64,000 bases of DNA from positions 124,001 through 188,000 of the forward strand of contig NZ_CANLXV010000006.1 in assembly GCF_947495205.1 (NCBI RefSeq), in the 5' to 3' direction. The notes beneath the pieces are model-generated. The model saw nothing but the letters and a program-made list of their open reading frames with translations, did not search any database and was not told where the DNA came from. Made by a program: the position numbers and the translations under genes. Each line of letters starts with the position of its first letter. Positions within the stretch are counted from its first letter, which is position 1. This document shows positions 45,128 to 55,063 of the stretch, in pieces. The stretch is from an uncultured Polaribacter sp. Lineage in GTDB: Bacteria > Bacteroidota > Bacteroidia > Flavobacteriales > Flavobacteriaceae.

Positions 45128-48100
45128 ATGAAATATCGTTTTTTAATAAAACTAATTTTTACTTGCCTTATTTCTACTACTACTTTTGTTAGTGTTGCAC
45201 AACAATCTTTAGTAGCAACTAATTTTGCAAAAGAATATACTATTGCTCTAGAACACTACAATAACAAAGCTTATGCTATCGCAGAAAAAAACTTTGAAAG
45301 CATTAAAAATAAATCTAAAATTGGTACAAACTTAAAAGCAGATGCTTCTTTTTTTGAAGCCATGTGCGCTGTAAAATTAAATAAACCAGAAGCAGATAAA
45401 AAAGTACTAACTTTTGTAGAAGAAAACCCAAACAGCAACAAAAAAAACCGTGCTTTTTTTACCATTGCCAATTATTATTTTGCAAACAAAAAGGCTGCTT
45501 ATGCCTTAAAATGGTTTCAAAAAGTAAATATTGATGAACTTTCTACCGAAAATAAAAAAGAATTAAACTTTAAAATGGGGTATGCTTTATTGGTTACTAA
45601 AAACTTAGCCCTAGCTAAAACAAAGTTTTTACCACTTATTAATGATGCCAAATACGGTAACGATTCTAGATATTATTATGGATTTATCTCTTATAAATTA
45701 GAAGATTATGGCATTGCAGAGTCTACTTTAAAAGAAATTGCAGATAATGATTCTTACAGAGCAGAAATTTCTTACTACTTATTAGATATTAGTTTTAAAG
45801 CAGGTAAATTTAAACGTTGTATAAACGTTGGTTTAAAAATTTATGAAACCATAGAAAAAAAATTAAAATCTGATGTTGCTAAAATTATTGGTGAAAGCTA
45901 CTTTAATTTAGAAAAATATGCAGAAGCTATACCGTATTTAAAAAGCTACAAAGGCACTAAAGGCAAATGGAATAATACAGATTATTACCAATTAGGTTAC
46001 GCCTATTACAAACAAAAAGATTTTGAAAACGCTATTAATAACTTTAATAAAATTATAGATCAAAAAAATGCAGTTTCTCAAAATGCATATTATCATTTAG
46101 GAGAATGTTATATGAATTTAGAAAAAAAATCTGAAGCGCTTAATGCATTCAAATCTGCATCTGAAATGAGTTTTAATACAAACATACAAGAAGATGCTGC
46201 TTTAAATTATGCAAAATTAAGTTATGAGGAAGGTAATCCTTTTAAGCCTGTGGCAAATATTTTACAAGACTACTTAAAAAAGTATCCAAAATCTAGCGCC
46301 TATGAAGAAATTAACCAACTATTAGTTACATCTTTTTTAAGTCAAAATAATTTTGAAGGAGCTCTTGAGTTTTTAAAACGAAAAAAATCAAAAGAAAATA
46401 AAAAACTAATACAAGTGATTTCTTTATACAGAGGTTTGCAATTGTTTAATAAAAATGAATACAACAATGCACTACCCTACTTTTTAGAAAGTAGTAACGC
46501 CACCTCTAAAACAATTAGCAATAAAGCCAAATATTGGGAAGCAGAAAGTTTATATCGTTTAAATAAATATGATGCCGCAGTAAACAAATTTATCAACCTT
46601 AAAAAAAGTGTAGCGCTAAATACTAACGAATTTTTATTGATAGACTACAATATTGGTTACAGCTATTTTAAATTAGCAAAATACAATTTAGCAAGTATTG
46701 CTTTTAAAGATTTTTTAAAAAAAGACGCTATTACAGATGATGTAAAATATGACGCTTTAATTAGGTTAGGCGATTGTTATTTTGCACTTACCAAGTATTC
46801 TAATGCTATAGAAACCTACCAATTGGTTACTAAAAACTTTGGTTTAGACGCAGATTATGCACAATACCAAATTGGAATGAGTTTTGGTTTTATTGATAAA
46901 AATGAAGCAAAAATTGATGCGCTAAAAAAGGTAATTAACAATTATACAACTTCTAATTTAAAAGATGATGCACTATACCAATTAGCCACAACTTACACCA
47001 ATTTAAAAGATACCAAAAATGCAATTATTGCTTTTGAGAGATTAGTAGAAAAACACCCACAAAGTATTTTTATTCCAAGAGCTTTATTAAGGCAGGGCTT
47101 GTTATATTTTAATGATGATGAAAACAAAAAATCTTTAGCATCTTATAAAGAAGTTGCTTCAAAATTTCCAAATTCTCCAGAAGCTTTAGAAGCAGTTGCA
47201 AATGCAAGAAATGTTTATATAGATGAAGGAAATTTAGAAGATTATGTAAATTGGATAAGAACCTTAGAATTTATAAATATAACCAATGTAGAGTTAGATA
47301 ATACCACTTTTGCTGTTGCAGAAAAAAAATACTTATCCTCTAAAAATGCAAAAGAAATTATAGAAAACCTTCAAACATACTTAAGAAAATTTCGAAACGG
47401 AATTCACATTATAAAAGCAAATTATTATTTAGCAGATGTTTATTATAAATTAAAAGATTTTAAAAAAGCAAAAATATACTATCAGTTTTTAACGGATAAA
47501 GAAATATCTGATTTCACAGAAGATTCATTAAATAAATTAGCGCAAATCTACCTACAAGAAAACGATTTTAATAGTGCTTTACCATTATTAGACAGGTTAG
47601 AACAACAAGCTTATATTGCAGAAAATATTTTGTTTGCTCAAAGTAATTTAATGCAAGGTTATTATGAATCTAAGGCTTATGATTTGGCTATAGAATATGC
47701 AAAAAAACTCTTACAAAAAGACAAATTACAACTGCAAGTTGCCAATGATGCTAAAATAATTATTGCAAGATCAGCTATAGCAACAAAAGATTTTTATACG
47801 GCAGAAGATTTTTATACACAAATAGAAACCACAGCAAACGGAGTATTAAAAGCAGAAGCTTTGTATTACAATGCATATTTTAAAAATCAACAACAAGCTT
47901 ACGAAGCCTCTAACAAAGTAATCCAAAATTTAATTGCAAACTTTTCTTCTTATAAATATTGGAGCGTAAAAAGCTACGTTATTATGGGTAAAAATTATGC
48001 TGGTTTAAATGATGTATACCAAGCAAACTTTGTACTAGAAAATATAATTAAAAACTTTAAAGAATTCGAAGACATTACCAAAGAAGCGCAATTGGAATTA

Positions 48101-48163
48101 GAAAAAATTAAAGAAAAGCAAGCTAAAACCAACAACTCTATAAATTCAGAAAAAAAGAATTAA
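45128..48163 (+). CDS. periplasmic TPR-repeat protein
   Basis: About 1011 residues from the ATG at 45128 (an upstream ATG at 45092 would place 12 charged residues before the MKYRFLIKLIFTC signal segment, ending near FVSVAQQ). Tandem tetratricopeptide repeats fill residues ~30-980, for example YYQLGYAYYKQKDFENAINNFNKII and ALIRLGDCYFALTKYSNAIETYQ. Such proteins scaffold envelope complexes. The outer-membrane barrel gene begins in its stop codon (TAATG), a pairing that suggests one complex in the envelope. Confidence 0.87.
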   Translation: MKYRFLIKLIFTCLISTTTFVSVAQQSLVATNFAKEYTIALEHYNNKAYAIAEKNFESIKNKSKIGTNLKADASFFEAMCAVKLNKPEADKKVLTFVEENPNSNKKNRAFFTIANYYFANKKAAYALKWFQKVNIDELSTENKKELNFKMGYALLVTKNLALAKTKFLPLINDAKYGNDSRYYYGFISYKLEDYGIAESTLKEIADNDSYRAEISYYLLDISFKAGKFKRCINVGLKIYETIEKKLKSDVAKIIGESYFNLEKYAEAIPYLKSYKGTKGKWNNTDYYQLGYAYYKQKDFENAINNFNKIIDQKNAVSQNAYYHLGECYMNLEKKSEALNAFKSASEMSFNTNIQEDAALNYAKLSYEEGNPFKPVANILQDYLKKYPKSSAYEEINQLLVTSFLSQNNFEGALEFLKRKKSKENKKLIQVISLYRGLQLFNKNEYNNALPYFLESSNATSKTISNKAKYWEAESLYRLNKYDAAVNKFINLKKSVALNTNEFLLIDYNIGYSYFKLAKYNLASIAFKDFLKKDAITDDVKYDALIRLGDCYFALTKYSNAIETYQLVTKNFGLDADYAQYQIGMSFGFIDKNEAKIDALKKVINNYTTSNLKDDALYQLATTYTNLKDTKNAIIAFERLVEKHPQSIFIPRALLRQGLLYFNDDENKKSLASYKEVASKFPNSPEALEAVANARNVYIDEGNLEDYVNWIRTLEFINITNVELDNTTFAVAEKKYLSSKNAKEIIENLQTYLRKFRNGIHIIKANYYLADVYYKLKDFKKAKIYYQFLTDKEISDFTEDSLNKLAQIYLQENDFNSALPLLDRLEQQAYIAENILFAQSNLMQGYYESKAYDLAIEYAKKLLQKDKLQLQVANDAKIIIARSAIATKDFYTAEDFYTQIETTANGVLKAEALYYNAYFKNQQQAYEASNKVIQNLIANFSSYKYWSVKSYVIMGKNYAGLNDVYQANFVLENIIKNFKEFEDITKEAQLELEKIKEKQAKTNNSINSEKKN

Positions 48164-49923
48164 TGAAAAGATCTTTCTCTCTTTTAGCCTTACTTTTTTC
48201 TTTTTTTCTTACAAATTCGCAAGAAAAAAAGAAAGACACACTTGTAAAAACAGAAGTGGTAAATGTGGTTACCAAATACAACCCAAAAATTACAGATGTA
48301 AATAAAATTAAAGAGAACCCAACCATACAATTATTAGACAATACAAAAAAGAAAAAATTAAAATACAATATATTTTCTGCTCCTGTAGCCTCTACGTTTA
48401 TACCTAAAACTGGTGTTGTAAAAGGAATTAATTTAGGTGTAAAAGAAAGAATTTACAAGAACTACATTGCTGCTGGTTTTGGCAACTACATAAGTCCTTT
48501 TGCTGATGTATTTATCTACAACAACAATCGTTTTAATAGTGAGTTTGGTTTCTCTGCAAAATATAACGCTTCTTTACAAAATATAGAAAACACCTTATTA
48601 AACAGCACATTTACGAACTTATCTGTTGGCGCTTTTTACAAAAAAGAAGCACGTTATTTTAATTGGAAAGTTAATGCAGATGCAGTTTCAAGTGCTTACA
48701 ATTGGTATGGTTTACCAGAAAACAATTATACTGATCTTGTGTTAAACTCTATAAATGAAGTACAAAAATACAACTTGGCTAAATTAAGCACAACGTTTAA
48801 CTTTTATGATTCTTATATAGATTATGGTAAGTTAAATCTTTCTTTTTTTAGTGATGATTTTAATAGTCAAGAAATTTTAGCAGATTTTAATACCAAATTA
48901 AGTTTTCCCTTAGACTTTTTAGGGTATAATGTAAATGAAATTTCTGTAATAACTAGCTTTGAGTATTTAGGTGGTAATTTTCAAAAAAATTACGCAAACA
49001 CAAATAAAGTAAATTACACCCAACTTACAGCAAAAATTAATCCTACATATCAATTAGACTATACCAATTTAAAATTAAAAGTTGGCTTTAAAACGTTTTA
49101 TGCTATAGATTCAGAAAACAACATAAATAACTTGCTAATATTTCCAGATGTTCTTAGTAAAATAACTATTTTTAAAAAGTATATTAATGCATATGCAGGC
49201 GTTACTGGTAATTTACACTCAAATACTTACCAACAATTTACAGAAGAAAACCCATTTGTTTCACCAACCTTATTTATAACGCAAACTGCAGAAACCGCTA
49301 ACTTCTTTGCAGGTCTTAAAGGAAATATTACAAATTATTTAAGTTACCACATAAAAGCGGCAAAAATCACAGAAGAAGACAAACCTTTATTTCTTAGAAA
49401 CAATTCAAAATCAGACGGTACAACTTCAATTGTAAATAATAAATCATTAGAAGGTTATGAATATGGCAATTCTTTTGGTGTTTTTTATGATGATGTAGAA
49501 ACAACCCATTTTCTTACTGAAATTGAATATTTTTTCAATAAAAACCTAACGCTTACTGCACAAGTAAACTACAACAATTATAACACTACAAATGCCTTAG
49601 ATAGTTTTAATTTACCAGAATTAGAAGGTGCATTTTTAGCAAAATATAAAGCAAAAAAATGGTTTGCAAACGCTACTATTTATTATGTAGATTCTCGTAA
49701 AGACATTGTTTACAATGCAACATTCCCTTCTAGTATTAATAGTTTAAATACATTAGATGCTTTTGTAGATGTTAATCTAAATGGCGGATATCATTTTAAC
49801 GATAAGTTTTCTGCATTTTTAAGATTAAACAATGTATTAAATAATAATTACCAGCGTTTTACAAACTTTAATGTACAAGGTTTTCAAGCTTTAGGCGGTT
49901 TTACTTATAAGTTCGATTTTTAG
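48163..49923 (+). CDS. outer-membrane barrel protein (TonB-receptor-like, no plug)
   Basis: 586 residues with signal peptide MKRSFSLLALLFSFFLTNSQ. The mature N-terminus (KDTLVKTEVVNVVTKYNPKI) is a short linker, not a plug. From ~100 onward it is all amphipathic strands ending VQGFQALGGFTYKFDF, like a TonB-dependent receptor barrel. Co-translated with the TPR gene (one-base overlap), so it may act with it, as TPR-barrel pairs are common in this phylum. No known ligand. Confidence 0.83.
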   Translation: MKRSFSLLALLFSFFLTNSQEKKKDTLVKTEVVNVVTKYNPKITDVNKIKENPTIQLLDNTKKKKLKYNIFSAPVASTFIPKTGVVKGINLGVKERIYKNYIAAGFGNYISPFADVFIYNNNRFNSEFGFSAKYNASLQNIENTLLNSTFTNLSVGAFYKKEARYFNWKVNADAVSSAYNWYGLPENNYTDLVLNSINEVQKYNLAKLSTTFNFYDSYIDYGKLNLSFFSDDFNSQEILADFNTKLSFPLDFLGYNVNEISVITSFEYLGGNFQKNYANTNKVNYTQLTAKINPTYQLDYTNLKLKVGFKTFYAIDSENNINNLLIFPDVLSKITIFKKYINAYAGVTGNLHSNTYQQFTEENPFVSPTLFITQTAETANFFAGLKGNITNYLSYHIKAAKITEEDKPLFLRNNSKSDGTTSIVNNKSLEGYEYGNSFGVFYDDVETTHFLTEIEYFFNKNLTLTAQVNYNNYNTTNALDSFNLPELEGAFLAKYKAKKWFANATIYYVDSRKDIVYNATFPSSINSLNTLDAFVDVNLNGGYHFNDKFSAFLRLNNVLNNNYQRFTNFNVQGFQALGGFTYKFDF

Positions 49924-50039
49924 TAAAAACACCTTTAAAAGAACTTTATATAATAAATTTAGATAAAATGAAAAAAATAGTTCTACTCGCAATACTTTTT
50001 AGCTTTCTAATTACATTTGTAACAAATACTCAAATCAAA

Positions 50040-50840
50040 ATGAAAAATTATATAATTTTATTTTTATCTATAACACTACTTTCGTCTTGTTTGTCTAATG
50101 AAGACAACAATATAGTAGCAGAAACTGAGACAGATATTATAGCTTACATAGAAAACAATAACTTAGATGCTACCAGAACAGCATCTGGTTTATACTACGT
50201 AATTACTAAAGAAGGCACAGGACAAAGCCCTGTTTTTGCTTCTGATGTTATTGTTAGTATTAAAGGTTCTTTTTTAGATGGAACTGTATTTAGCGAGAAC
50301 AATGCCAATGGTGTACCAGTAAGATTAAGAGATCAAATTTTAGGTATCGTAGAAGGTTTACAATTCTTTAAAGAAGGTGGAGAAGGTATTCTTTTAATAC
50401 CAACAGAACTTGGTTTTAATGATGGCGTTGCATTGGTAATAGAAGTAAAACTGATAGACGTTATAGATAATAATGCAGATATTTTAGAATACATTGCCAC
50501 GAATAATTTAGATGCTCAAAAAACAGAATCTGGCTTATATTATGTGATAGATAAGGAAGGTAATGGAGCACGTCCTAACGCAGCTTCTTCGGTTACAGTA
50601 GCTTATCAAGGTTTTTTATTAGATGGTACTGTTTTTGACCAAAGTGATGCAGAAGGAATTACCTTTGATCTTAACGCTGTAATAGCTGGCTGGACAGAAG
50701 GTTTACAGTTGTTTAAAGAAGGTGGCGAAGGTACTTTAATAATACCCAATGAGTTAGGATATGGAATTACAGGAATACCACCAACTATTCCTGGAGGTGC
50801 TGTCTTAATATTTGATATTAAATTGCTTAAGACAAATTAA
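50040..50840 (+). CDS. double-domain FKBP-type peptidyl-prolyl isomerase lipoprotein
   Basis: 266 residues from the ATG at 50040, which starts MKNYIILFLSITLLSSC, a clean lipobox signal. An upstream ATG at 49968 is in frame but adds a second, signal-like segment and is crossed by a -7 box (TACATTTG, 50012-50019), so 50040 is preferred. The first FKBP domain (~residues 45-125) is degenerate and lacks the PPxIP loop; the second (~145-266) is canonical (VTVAYQGFLLDGTVFDQS, GLQLFKEGGEGTLIIPNELGYG, GIPPTIPGGAVLIFDIKLL). Folding helpers of this kind assist outer-membrane or secreted proteins. Confidence 0.87.
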   Translation: MKNYIILFLSITLLSSCLSNEDNNIVAETETDIIAYIENNNLDATRTASGLYYVITKEGTGQSPVFASDVIVSIKGSFLDGTVFSENNANGVPVRLRDQILGIVEGLQFFKEGGEGILLIPTELGFNDGVALVIEVKLIDVIDNNADILEYIATNNLDAQKTESGLYYVIDKEGNGARPNAASSVTVAYQGFLLDGTVFDQSDAEGITFDLNAVIAGWTEGLQLFKEGGEGTLIIPNELGYGITGIPPTIPGGAVLIFDIKLLKTN

Positions 50841-50857
50841 CACTTCAATAAAAATAT

Positions 50858-50893
50858 AAAAAAAGCGAAACTTAAAAGTTTCGCTTTTTTTTT
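50858..50893 (+). terminator. bidirectional terminator between FKBP and trpA
   Basis: AAAAAGCGAAACTT pairs with AAGTTTCGCTTTTT around a two-base loop, with T-runs on both strands. It serves both the FKBP gene and the trp operon, whose trpA stop lies at 50892. Confidence 0.9.
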
Positions 50894-51659
50894 AAGCTAT
50901 TATTGGTTTTATAAAATCATCTATTTTAGCAATACCATTTTGCCCTAAATTTTTAATAAAAGCAGAACCTATAATGGCACCATTTGCATATTCACAAGCG
51001 GTAGTAAACGTTTGTTTATCAGAAATACCAAAACCAACAATTAATTTACTTTGTAGGTTCATATTTTTAATTCGTTCAAAATAAGCAATTTGTTGATTAG
51101 AAATTTCTCCTTTTGCACCTGTAATTGAAGAAGAAGCTACAACATAAATAAAAGCATTGGTATAACTGTCTATTTTTCGAATTCTTTCTTCCTCTGTATT
51201 GGGTGTAATTAAAAACACATTGGTTAAACCATATTTATCAAACAAAGCTTTGTAATGGTTTTCAAATTCTACCATTGGTAAATCTGGCAGAATTAAAGTA
51301 TCAATACCACATGCTACTACTTTTTGGCAAAATTTATCTTCACCATATTTAAGCATTTGGTTTAAATAACCCATTAAAACCAAAGGTGTTTTGTTAGTGT
51401 TTTTAACAGTCATTAACTGCTCAAAAACAATATCTAAATTAATACCGTTTTCTAAGGCTTTTTGACTACTGTCTTGAATTGTTGGTCCGTCTGCCAAAGG
51501 ATCTGAATAAGGCAAACCAACCTCAATAAAATCTACACCACTTTTTTCTAAAGATGCAATAACTTCTGTGGTATCTTCTAATGCAGGATAACCACATGTA
51601 AAATATATGGATAAAAGATTACGCTCTTTTTTCTGAAATAATTGTTGAATTGAATTCAT
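50892..51659 (-). CDS. trpA: tryptophan synthase alpha subunit
   Basis: 255 residues. GVDFIEVGLPYSDPLADGPTIQDSSQKAL holds the catalytic glutamate and the alpha-subunit loop. VASSSITGAKGE and IVGFGISDKQ (phosphate-binding) are the other family motifs. It cleaves indole-3-glycerol phosphate to indole, channelled to TrpB. Last gene of the operon, 88 bases after trpB with a palindromic repeat between them; terminator follows. Confidence 0.96.
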   Translation of the reverse strand: MNSIQQLFQKKERNLLSIYFTCGYPALEDTTEVIASLEKSGVDFIEVGLPYSDPLADGPTIQDSSQKALENGINLDIVFEQLMTVKNTNKTPLVLMGYLNQMLKYGEDKFCQKVVACGIDTLILPDLPMVEFENHYKALFDKYGLTNVFLITPNTEEERIRKIDSYTNAFIYVVASSSITGAKGEISNQQIAYFERIKNMNLQSKLIVGFGISDKQTFTTACEYANGAIIGSAFIKNLGQNGIAKIDDFIKPIIA

Positions 51660-51668
51660 TTTTTTCTG

Positions 51669-51748
51669 GTTGTAATTCCTACAAAGGTAGAAATCTATTC
51701 TGTTTTACAATTTAATTCTAAAATTCCTGTTTTAATAGGAATTACAAC
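51669..51748. repeat. inverted repeat in the trpB-trpA spacer
   Basis: GTTGTAATTCCTA (51669-51681) and TAGGAATTACAAC (51736-51748) form a 13-bp inverted repeat with a 54-base loop. The right arm ends at the trpB stop. Confidence 0.75.
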
Positions 51749-52938
51749 TAATGATCTAAATGTTTAATAAAAGTTTCTAAATCTTTATCTCCTCTACCTG
51801 ATAAATTAATTACCACAACTTGATCTTTTTTCAAATCCATTTTTGGTAAAACTGCCAAAGCATGGGCTGTTTCTAAAGCAGGAATAATTCCTTCTATTTT
51901 TGTTAATTCATAAGCAGCAGTTAATGCTTCCTTATCAGTTGCGTTCATAAATTTTGCTCTTTTACTTTCGTATAAATACGCATGTAAAGGACCAACTCCA
52001 GGATAATCTAAACCTGCAGAAATAGAATACGGCTCTACAATTTGGCCATACTCATCTTGCATTAAAATGGTTTTAGAACCATGAATAATACCAACTTCAC
52101 CTAATTGAGAAGTTGCCGCACTTTCACCAGAATTTACTCCCAAACCAGCAGCTTCTACTGCAATTAACTCCACATCTTCATCGTCTAAATAATGATAAAA
52201 AGCCCCAGCAGCATTAGAACCTCCACCAACACAAGCAATAATGGTATCTGGATTTTCTTTTCCTGTTTTTTCTTTAAGCTGCCATTTCATTTCTTCAGAA
52301 ATAATAGCTTGCAATCTTGCAACCATATCTGGATGTGGCGCTGGACCAACAACAGAACCAATTAAATAAAAAGTTTCTGGATTCTGAATCCAATATCTTA
52401 TGGCCTCATTTGTAGCATCTTTTAAGGTTTTAGAACCCGAAGTTGCGGGAACAATTGTTGCGCCTAACATTTTCATACGTGCAACATTTGGTGCTTGTCT
52501 TACAATGTCTTTTTCTCCCATAAAAACGGTACAATCTAAGCCCATTAAAGCACATACTGTTGCTGTTGCAACACCATGTTGTCCTGCGCCTGTTTCTGCT
52601 AAAATTTTAGTTTTCCCTAATTTTTTAGCAATTAAAATTTGCCCAATTGTGTTATTAACTTTGTGTGCACCTGTATGGCATAAATCTTCTCTTTTTAGAT
52701 AAATAAATGCGCCGTATTTTTCTGATAAACTTTTAGCCAAGTACAAAGGTGTTGGCCTACCAACATAATCTTTTAACAACGCTTTGTATTCTTCTTGAAA
52801 TTCTTCAGATTCTATAATTTGAATGTAATTATCTGCCAATTCTTTTACATTGGGATGCAATAATTCTGGAATAAATGCACCACCAAACTGACCGAAATAA
52901 CCGTTTTTGTCTGGGTGAAATTTTGATTTTATTTTCAT
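51748..52938 (-). CDS. trpB: tryptophan synthase beta subunit
   Basis: 396 residues. The PLP lysine is in [48 protein letters not shown] and [15 protein letters not shown] are all intact. It joins indole with serine to give tryptophan. The gene follows trpF after 75 bases containing repeat DNA. Confidence 0.97.
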   Translation of the reverse strand: MKIKSKFHPDKNGYFGQFGGAFIPELLHPNVKELADNYIQIIESEEFQEEYKALLKDYVGRPTPLYLAKSLSEKYGAFIYLKREDLCHTGAHKVNNTIGQILIAKKLGKTKILAETGAGQHGVATATVCALMGLDCTVFMGEKDIVRQAPNVARMKMLGATIVPATSGSKTLKDATNEAIRYWIQNPETFYLIGSVVGPAPHPDMVARLQAIISEEMKWQLKEKTGKENPDTIIACVGGGSNAAGAFYHYLDDEDVELIAVEAAGLGVNSGESAATSQLGEVGIIHGSKTILMQDEYGQIVEPYSISAGLDYPGVGPLHAYLYESKRAKFMNATDKEALTAAYELTKIEGIIPALETAHALAVLPKMDLKKDQVVVINLSGRGDKDLETFIKHLDH

Positions 52939-53020
52939 TGTGTAATTGTTTATTTGTTTAATCGTGTAATTGTTTATTTGTGCAGAATTTTACACATTTT
53001 AACGATTACACAATTACACA
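52939..53020. repeat. short direct and inverted repeats in the trpF-trpB spacer
   Basis: GTGTAATTGTTTATTTGT occurs twice (52940-52957 and 52964-52981), and CAATTACACA at 53011-53020 is its inverted partner. The last arm runs into the end of trpF. A hairpin can form between the first and last arms. No other feature. Confidence 0.7.
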
Positions 53021-53709
53021 GAAATTTCTTTTTTAAACTTTTCTAAATCTTCTATTTTCTTAACTCCTGGTTTACTTTCAAATTTACTATTTACATCCAA
53101 CGCGTAAATTGGTAAATTAGAGTTTAGCACTATTTTTAACTGTTCTAAATCATCTAAACCAATACCTCCACTTAAAAAAAATGGTTTTTCATAAGGGTAA
53201 TTTTCTAAAACCGTCCAATCAAACTTGGTTCCGTTTCCTCCTCTTTCCTTTCCTTTAGTATCAAATAAAAAGTAATCTACAACTTCTAAATAAGGTTCTA
53301 AAACATCAAAATTAAATTGGTCTTTTATTCCAAAAACTTTAATAATTTCAACTTGGTTTTTAGATATTTTATGTTGATTTTTTTTCTTCTTAATCTGTTT
53401 ATTTTCTTCAATAAATAAAGCGCGTCTTTCTATTAATTGCTTTTTTAAATGTAAAACATATTCTGCAGTTTCATCTCCATGCAATTGTACAGCATCCAAA
53501 CCATATTCTTCTACCAAAGAAATTAAAATTTCTGGATATTCATTTACAAAAACTCCTGTTTTTTTTATAGAATTTGGCAACTCTGGAATAATACCTTCAA
53601 AATTTCTTTTAGATTTCTCATAGAAAATAAAGCCCAAATAATCGGGTTGCAAAGCTGCTACCTGCTGCATATTTTCTGTATATTTCATTCCGCAAACTTT
53701 TAACTTCAT
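53014..53709 (-). CDS. trpF: phosphoribosylanthranilate isomerase
   Basis: 231 residues from the ATG at 53709, which overlaps the upstream TGA (ATGA). The upstream in-frame ATG at 53727 would overlap the glycosylase by 22 bases. MKLKVCGMKYTENMQQVAALQPDYLGFIFYEKSKRNF is the family start, with the catalytic cysteine in VCGM; the second catalytic residue is an aspartate in the ...LFDTKGKERGGNGTKFDW segment. A lysine-rich insertion (ENKQIKKKKNQHKIS) near residues 98-112 makes it ~25 residues longer than typical TrpF. Confidence 0.94.
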   Translation of the reverse strand: MKLKVCGMKYTENMQQVAALQPDYLGFIFYEKSKRNFEGIIPELPNSIKKTGVFVNEYPEILISLVEEYGLDAVQLHGDETAEYVLHLKKQLIERRALFIEENKQIKKKKNQHKISKNQVEIIKVFGIKDQFNFDVLEPYLEVVDYFLFDTKGKERGGNGTKFDWTVLENYPYEKPFFLSGGIGLDDLEQLKIVLNSNLPIYALDVNSKFESKPGVKKIEDLEKFKKEISV

Positions 53710-54185
53710 GCCATTACTTTTTTCCAATTATTTAATTTTTCTCTAAATGAAAATCTTGTATTTGCAGGACTTGTAGATAAAACAACTGCATAATTTATAC
53801 CTTCTATTTTATTAAAATGTTTATGGTACAAATCGTGTGCCTTTTGTCCATTAAAAATAATTTGTTTTACTGATGGATACATTTCAATAATTTCATTTAC
53901 AGGATTTGGAATTTCGTTTTTCACATTCTGAGCTCCAGGTTTTACGCGTTCTCCAGATTCAATAATATCCCAAACTGCAATATGATTTCGTTTTAACACA
54001 TCTATTCTTTCTGAATAATTTTTACTAAAAACTTCTGCTGTTATTTCAAAAATAATTTTCCAAAAAGCATTTCCATTATTCGCATAATACTCTTGTTTCT
54101 TAAACTCTAAATTACCAGGTTTACTTCCTAAAATAAAAACTATAGGGTTTTGAGGTAAAATAGGATCTAAAGAAACGATTTCCAT
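53706..54185 (-). CDS. uracil/hypoxanthine DNA glycosylase-like protein in the trp operon
   Basis: 159 residues. VFILGSKPGNLEFKKQEYYANNGNAFWKII is the uracil-DNA-glycosylase superfamily N-terminal motif in its hypoxanthine/Mug-type form, with IAVWDIIESGER and LSTSPANTRFSF as the later motifs. It excises damaged bases (uracil or hypoxanthine) from DNA. It lies between trpC and trpF: its ATG shares a base with the trpC stop and its TGA overlaps the trpF ATG, so it is fully embedded in the trp transcript though its function is unrelated. Confidence 0.88.
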   Translation of the reverse strand: MEIVSLDPILPQNPIVFILGSKPGNLEFKKQEYYANNGNAFWKIIFEITAEVFSKNYSERIDVLKRNHIAVWDIIESGERVKPGAQNVKNEIPNPVNEIIEMYPSVKQIIFNGQKAHDLYHKHFNKIEGINYAVVLSTSPANTRFSFREKLNNWKKVMA

Positions 54186-54973
54186 TATCTAATTTGATTG
54201 ATAAACTCTAAACAAGCTTCTCCAGGGTTTTCTGTTTTCATAAAATTTTCTCCAATTAAAAAACCTTGAAAACCAAATTCTTTTAAACCTGTAATTATTT
54301 TAGGATCTGAAATACCACTTTCTGAAACCTTTACACAAGTATCTGGAATTTGATTTGCCAGCTTAATAGAATGTTCTAAATCAACTTCAAAAGTTTTTAA
54401 ATTTCTATTATTAATTCCAATAATCTTATTATCTAAATCGTTAATTTTATCTAATTCTTCTTGCGTATGTACTTCATATAAAACTTCCATACCTAAATCT
54501 AAGGCAAGATTTCCGTAGTTTTTTAGTTCTGCGGATGTTAAGCAAGATGCTATTAATAAAATTGCGTCTGCACCAATAGCTTTTGCCTCTACAATCTGAA
54601 AACCGTCTACAATAAAATCTTTTCTTAAAATTGGTTTTTGTTGATTGATAACTCTCGCCTCCATTAAATCTGCCATGGTACCACCAAAGAAAGAAGTATC
54701 TGTTAAAATAGATTGTGCAGCCACATTTGCATCTAAATAACCATTAGTAACTTCTGCAATGGTTGCTTTATCGTTAATAATTCCTTTAGATGGAGATTGA
54801 CGTTTGTATTCTGCAATAATTCCTGTAGAACCTACCTCTAGTAAAGATTTTTTTAAAGAAAATGTAGTTCTGCCAAAACTTGGACTTTCTACCAACTTCT
54901 TTACAGGAATTTCTGCTTTTATTTTTGCAACTTCCTTCTTTTTAAATGCGATTATTTTATCTAAAATTGTCAT
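54185..54973 (-). CDS. trpC: indole-3-glycerol-phosphate synthase
   Basis: 262 residues from the ATG at 54973. An upstream in-frame ATG at 54991 lies inside a palindromic repeat, so the internal start is preferred. EYKRQSPSKGIIND, RKDFIVDGFQIVEA, LLIASCLT, GINNRNLKTFEVD and VSESGISDPK are the standard catalytic and binding motifs. It converts CdRP to indole-3-glycerol phosphate. The glycosylase gene overlaps its stop. Confidence 0.96.
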   Translation of the reverse strand: MTILDKIIAFKKKEVAKIKAEIPVKKLVESPSFGRTTFSLKKSLLEVGSTGIIAEYKRQSPSKGIINDKATIAEVTNGYLDANVAAQSILTDTSFFGGTMADLMEARVINQQKPILRKDFIVDGFQIVEAKAIGADAILLIASCLTSAELKNYGNLALDLGMEVLYEVHTQEELDKINDLDNKIIGINNRNLKTFEVDLEHSIKLANQIPDTCVKVSESGISDPKIITGLKEFGFQGFLIGENFMKTENPGEACLEFINQIR

Positions 54974-54986
54974 TTTTATTTCTTTT

Positions 54987-55061
54987 GTCATTGCGAGGAA
55001 CGAAGCAATCTTCTAATTTTAAAAGAAAGATTCCTTCAGTCATACTTCCTTCGGAATGACG
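54987..55061. repeat. REP-type palindrome between trpC and the small membrane gene
   Basis: GTCATTGCGAGGAACGAAGCAATC and TTCGGAATGACG form the ends of a palindrome of the GTCATTGCGA...GCAATC...AATGAC family common in Bacteroidota. The trpC upstream ATG at 54991 lies inside it. Confidence 0.85.
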
Positions 55062-55063
55062 AT

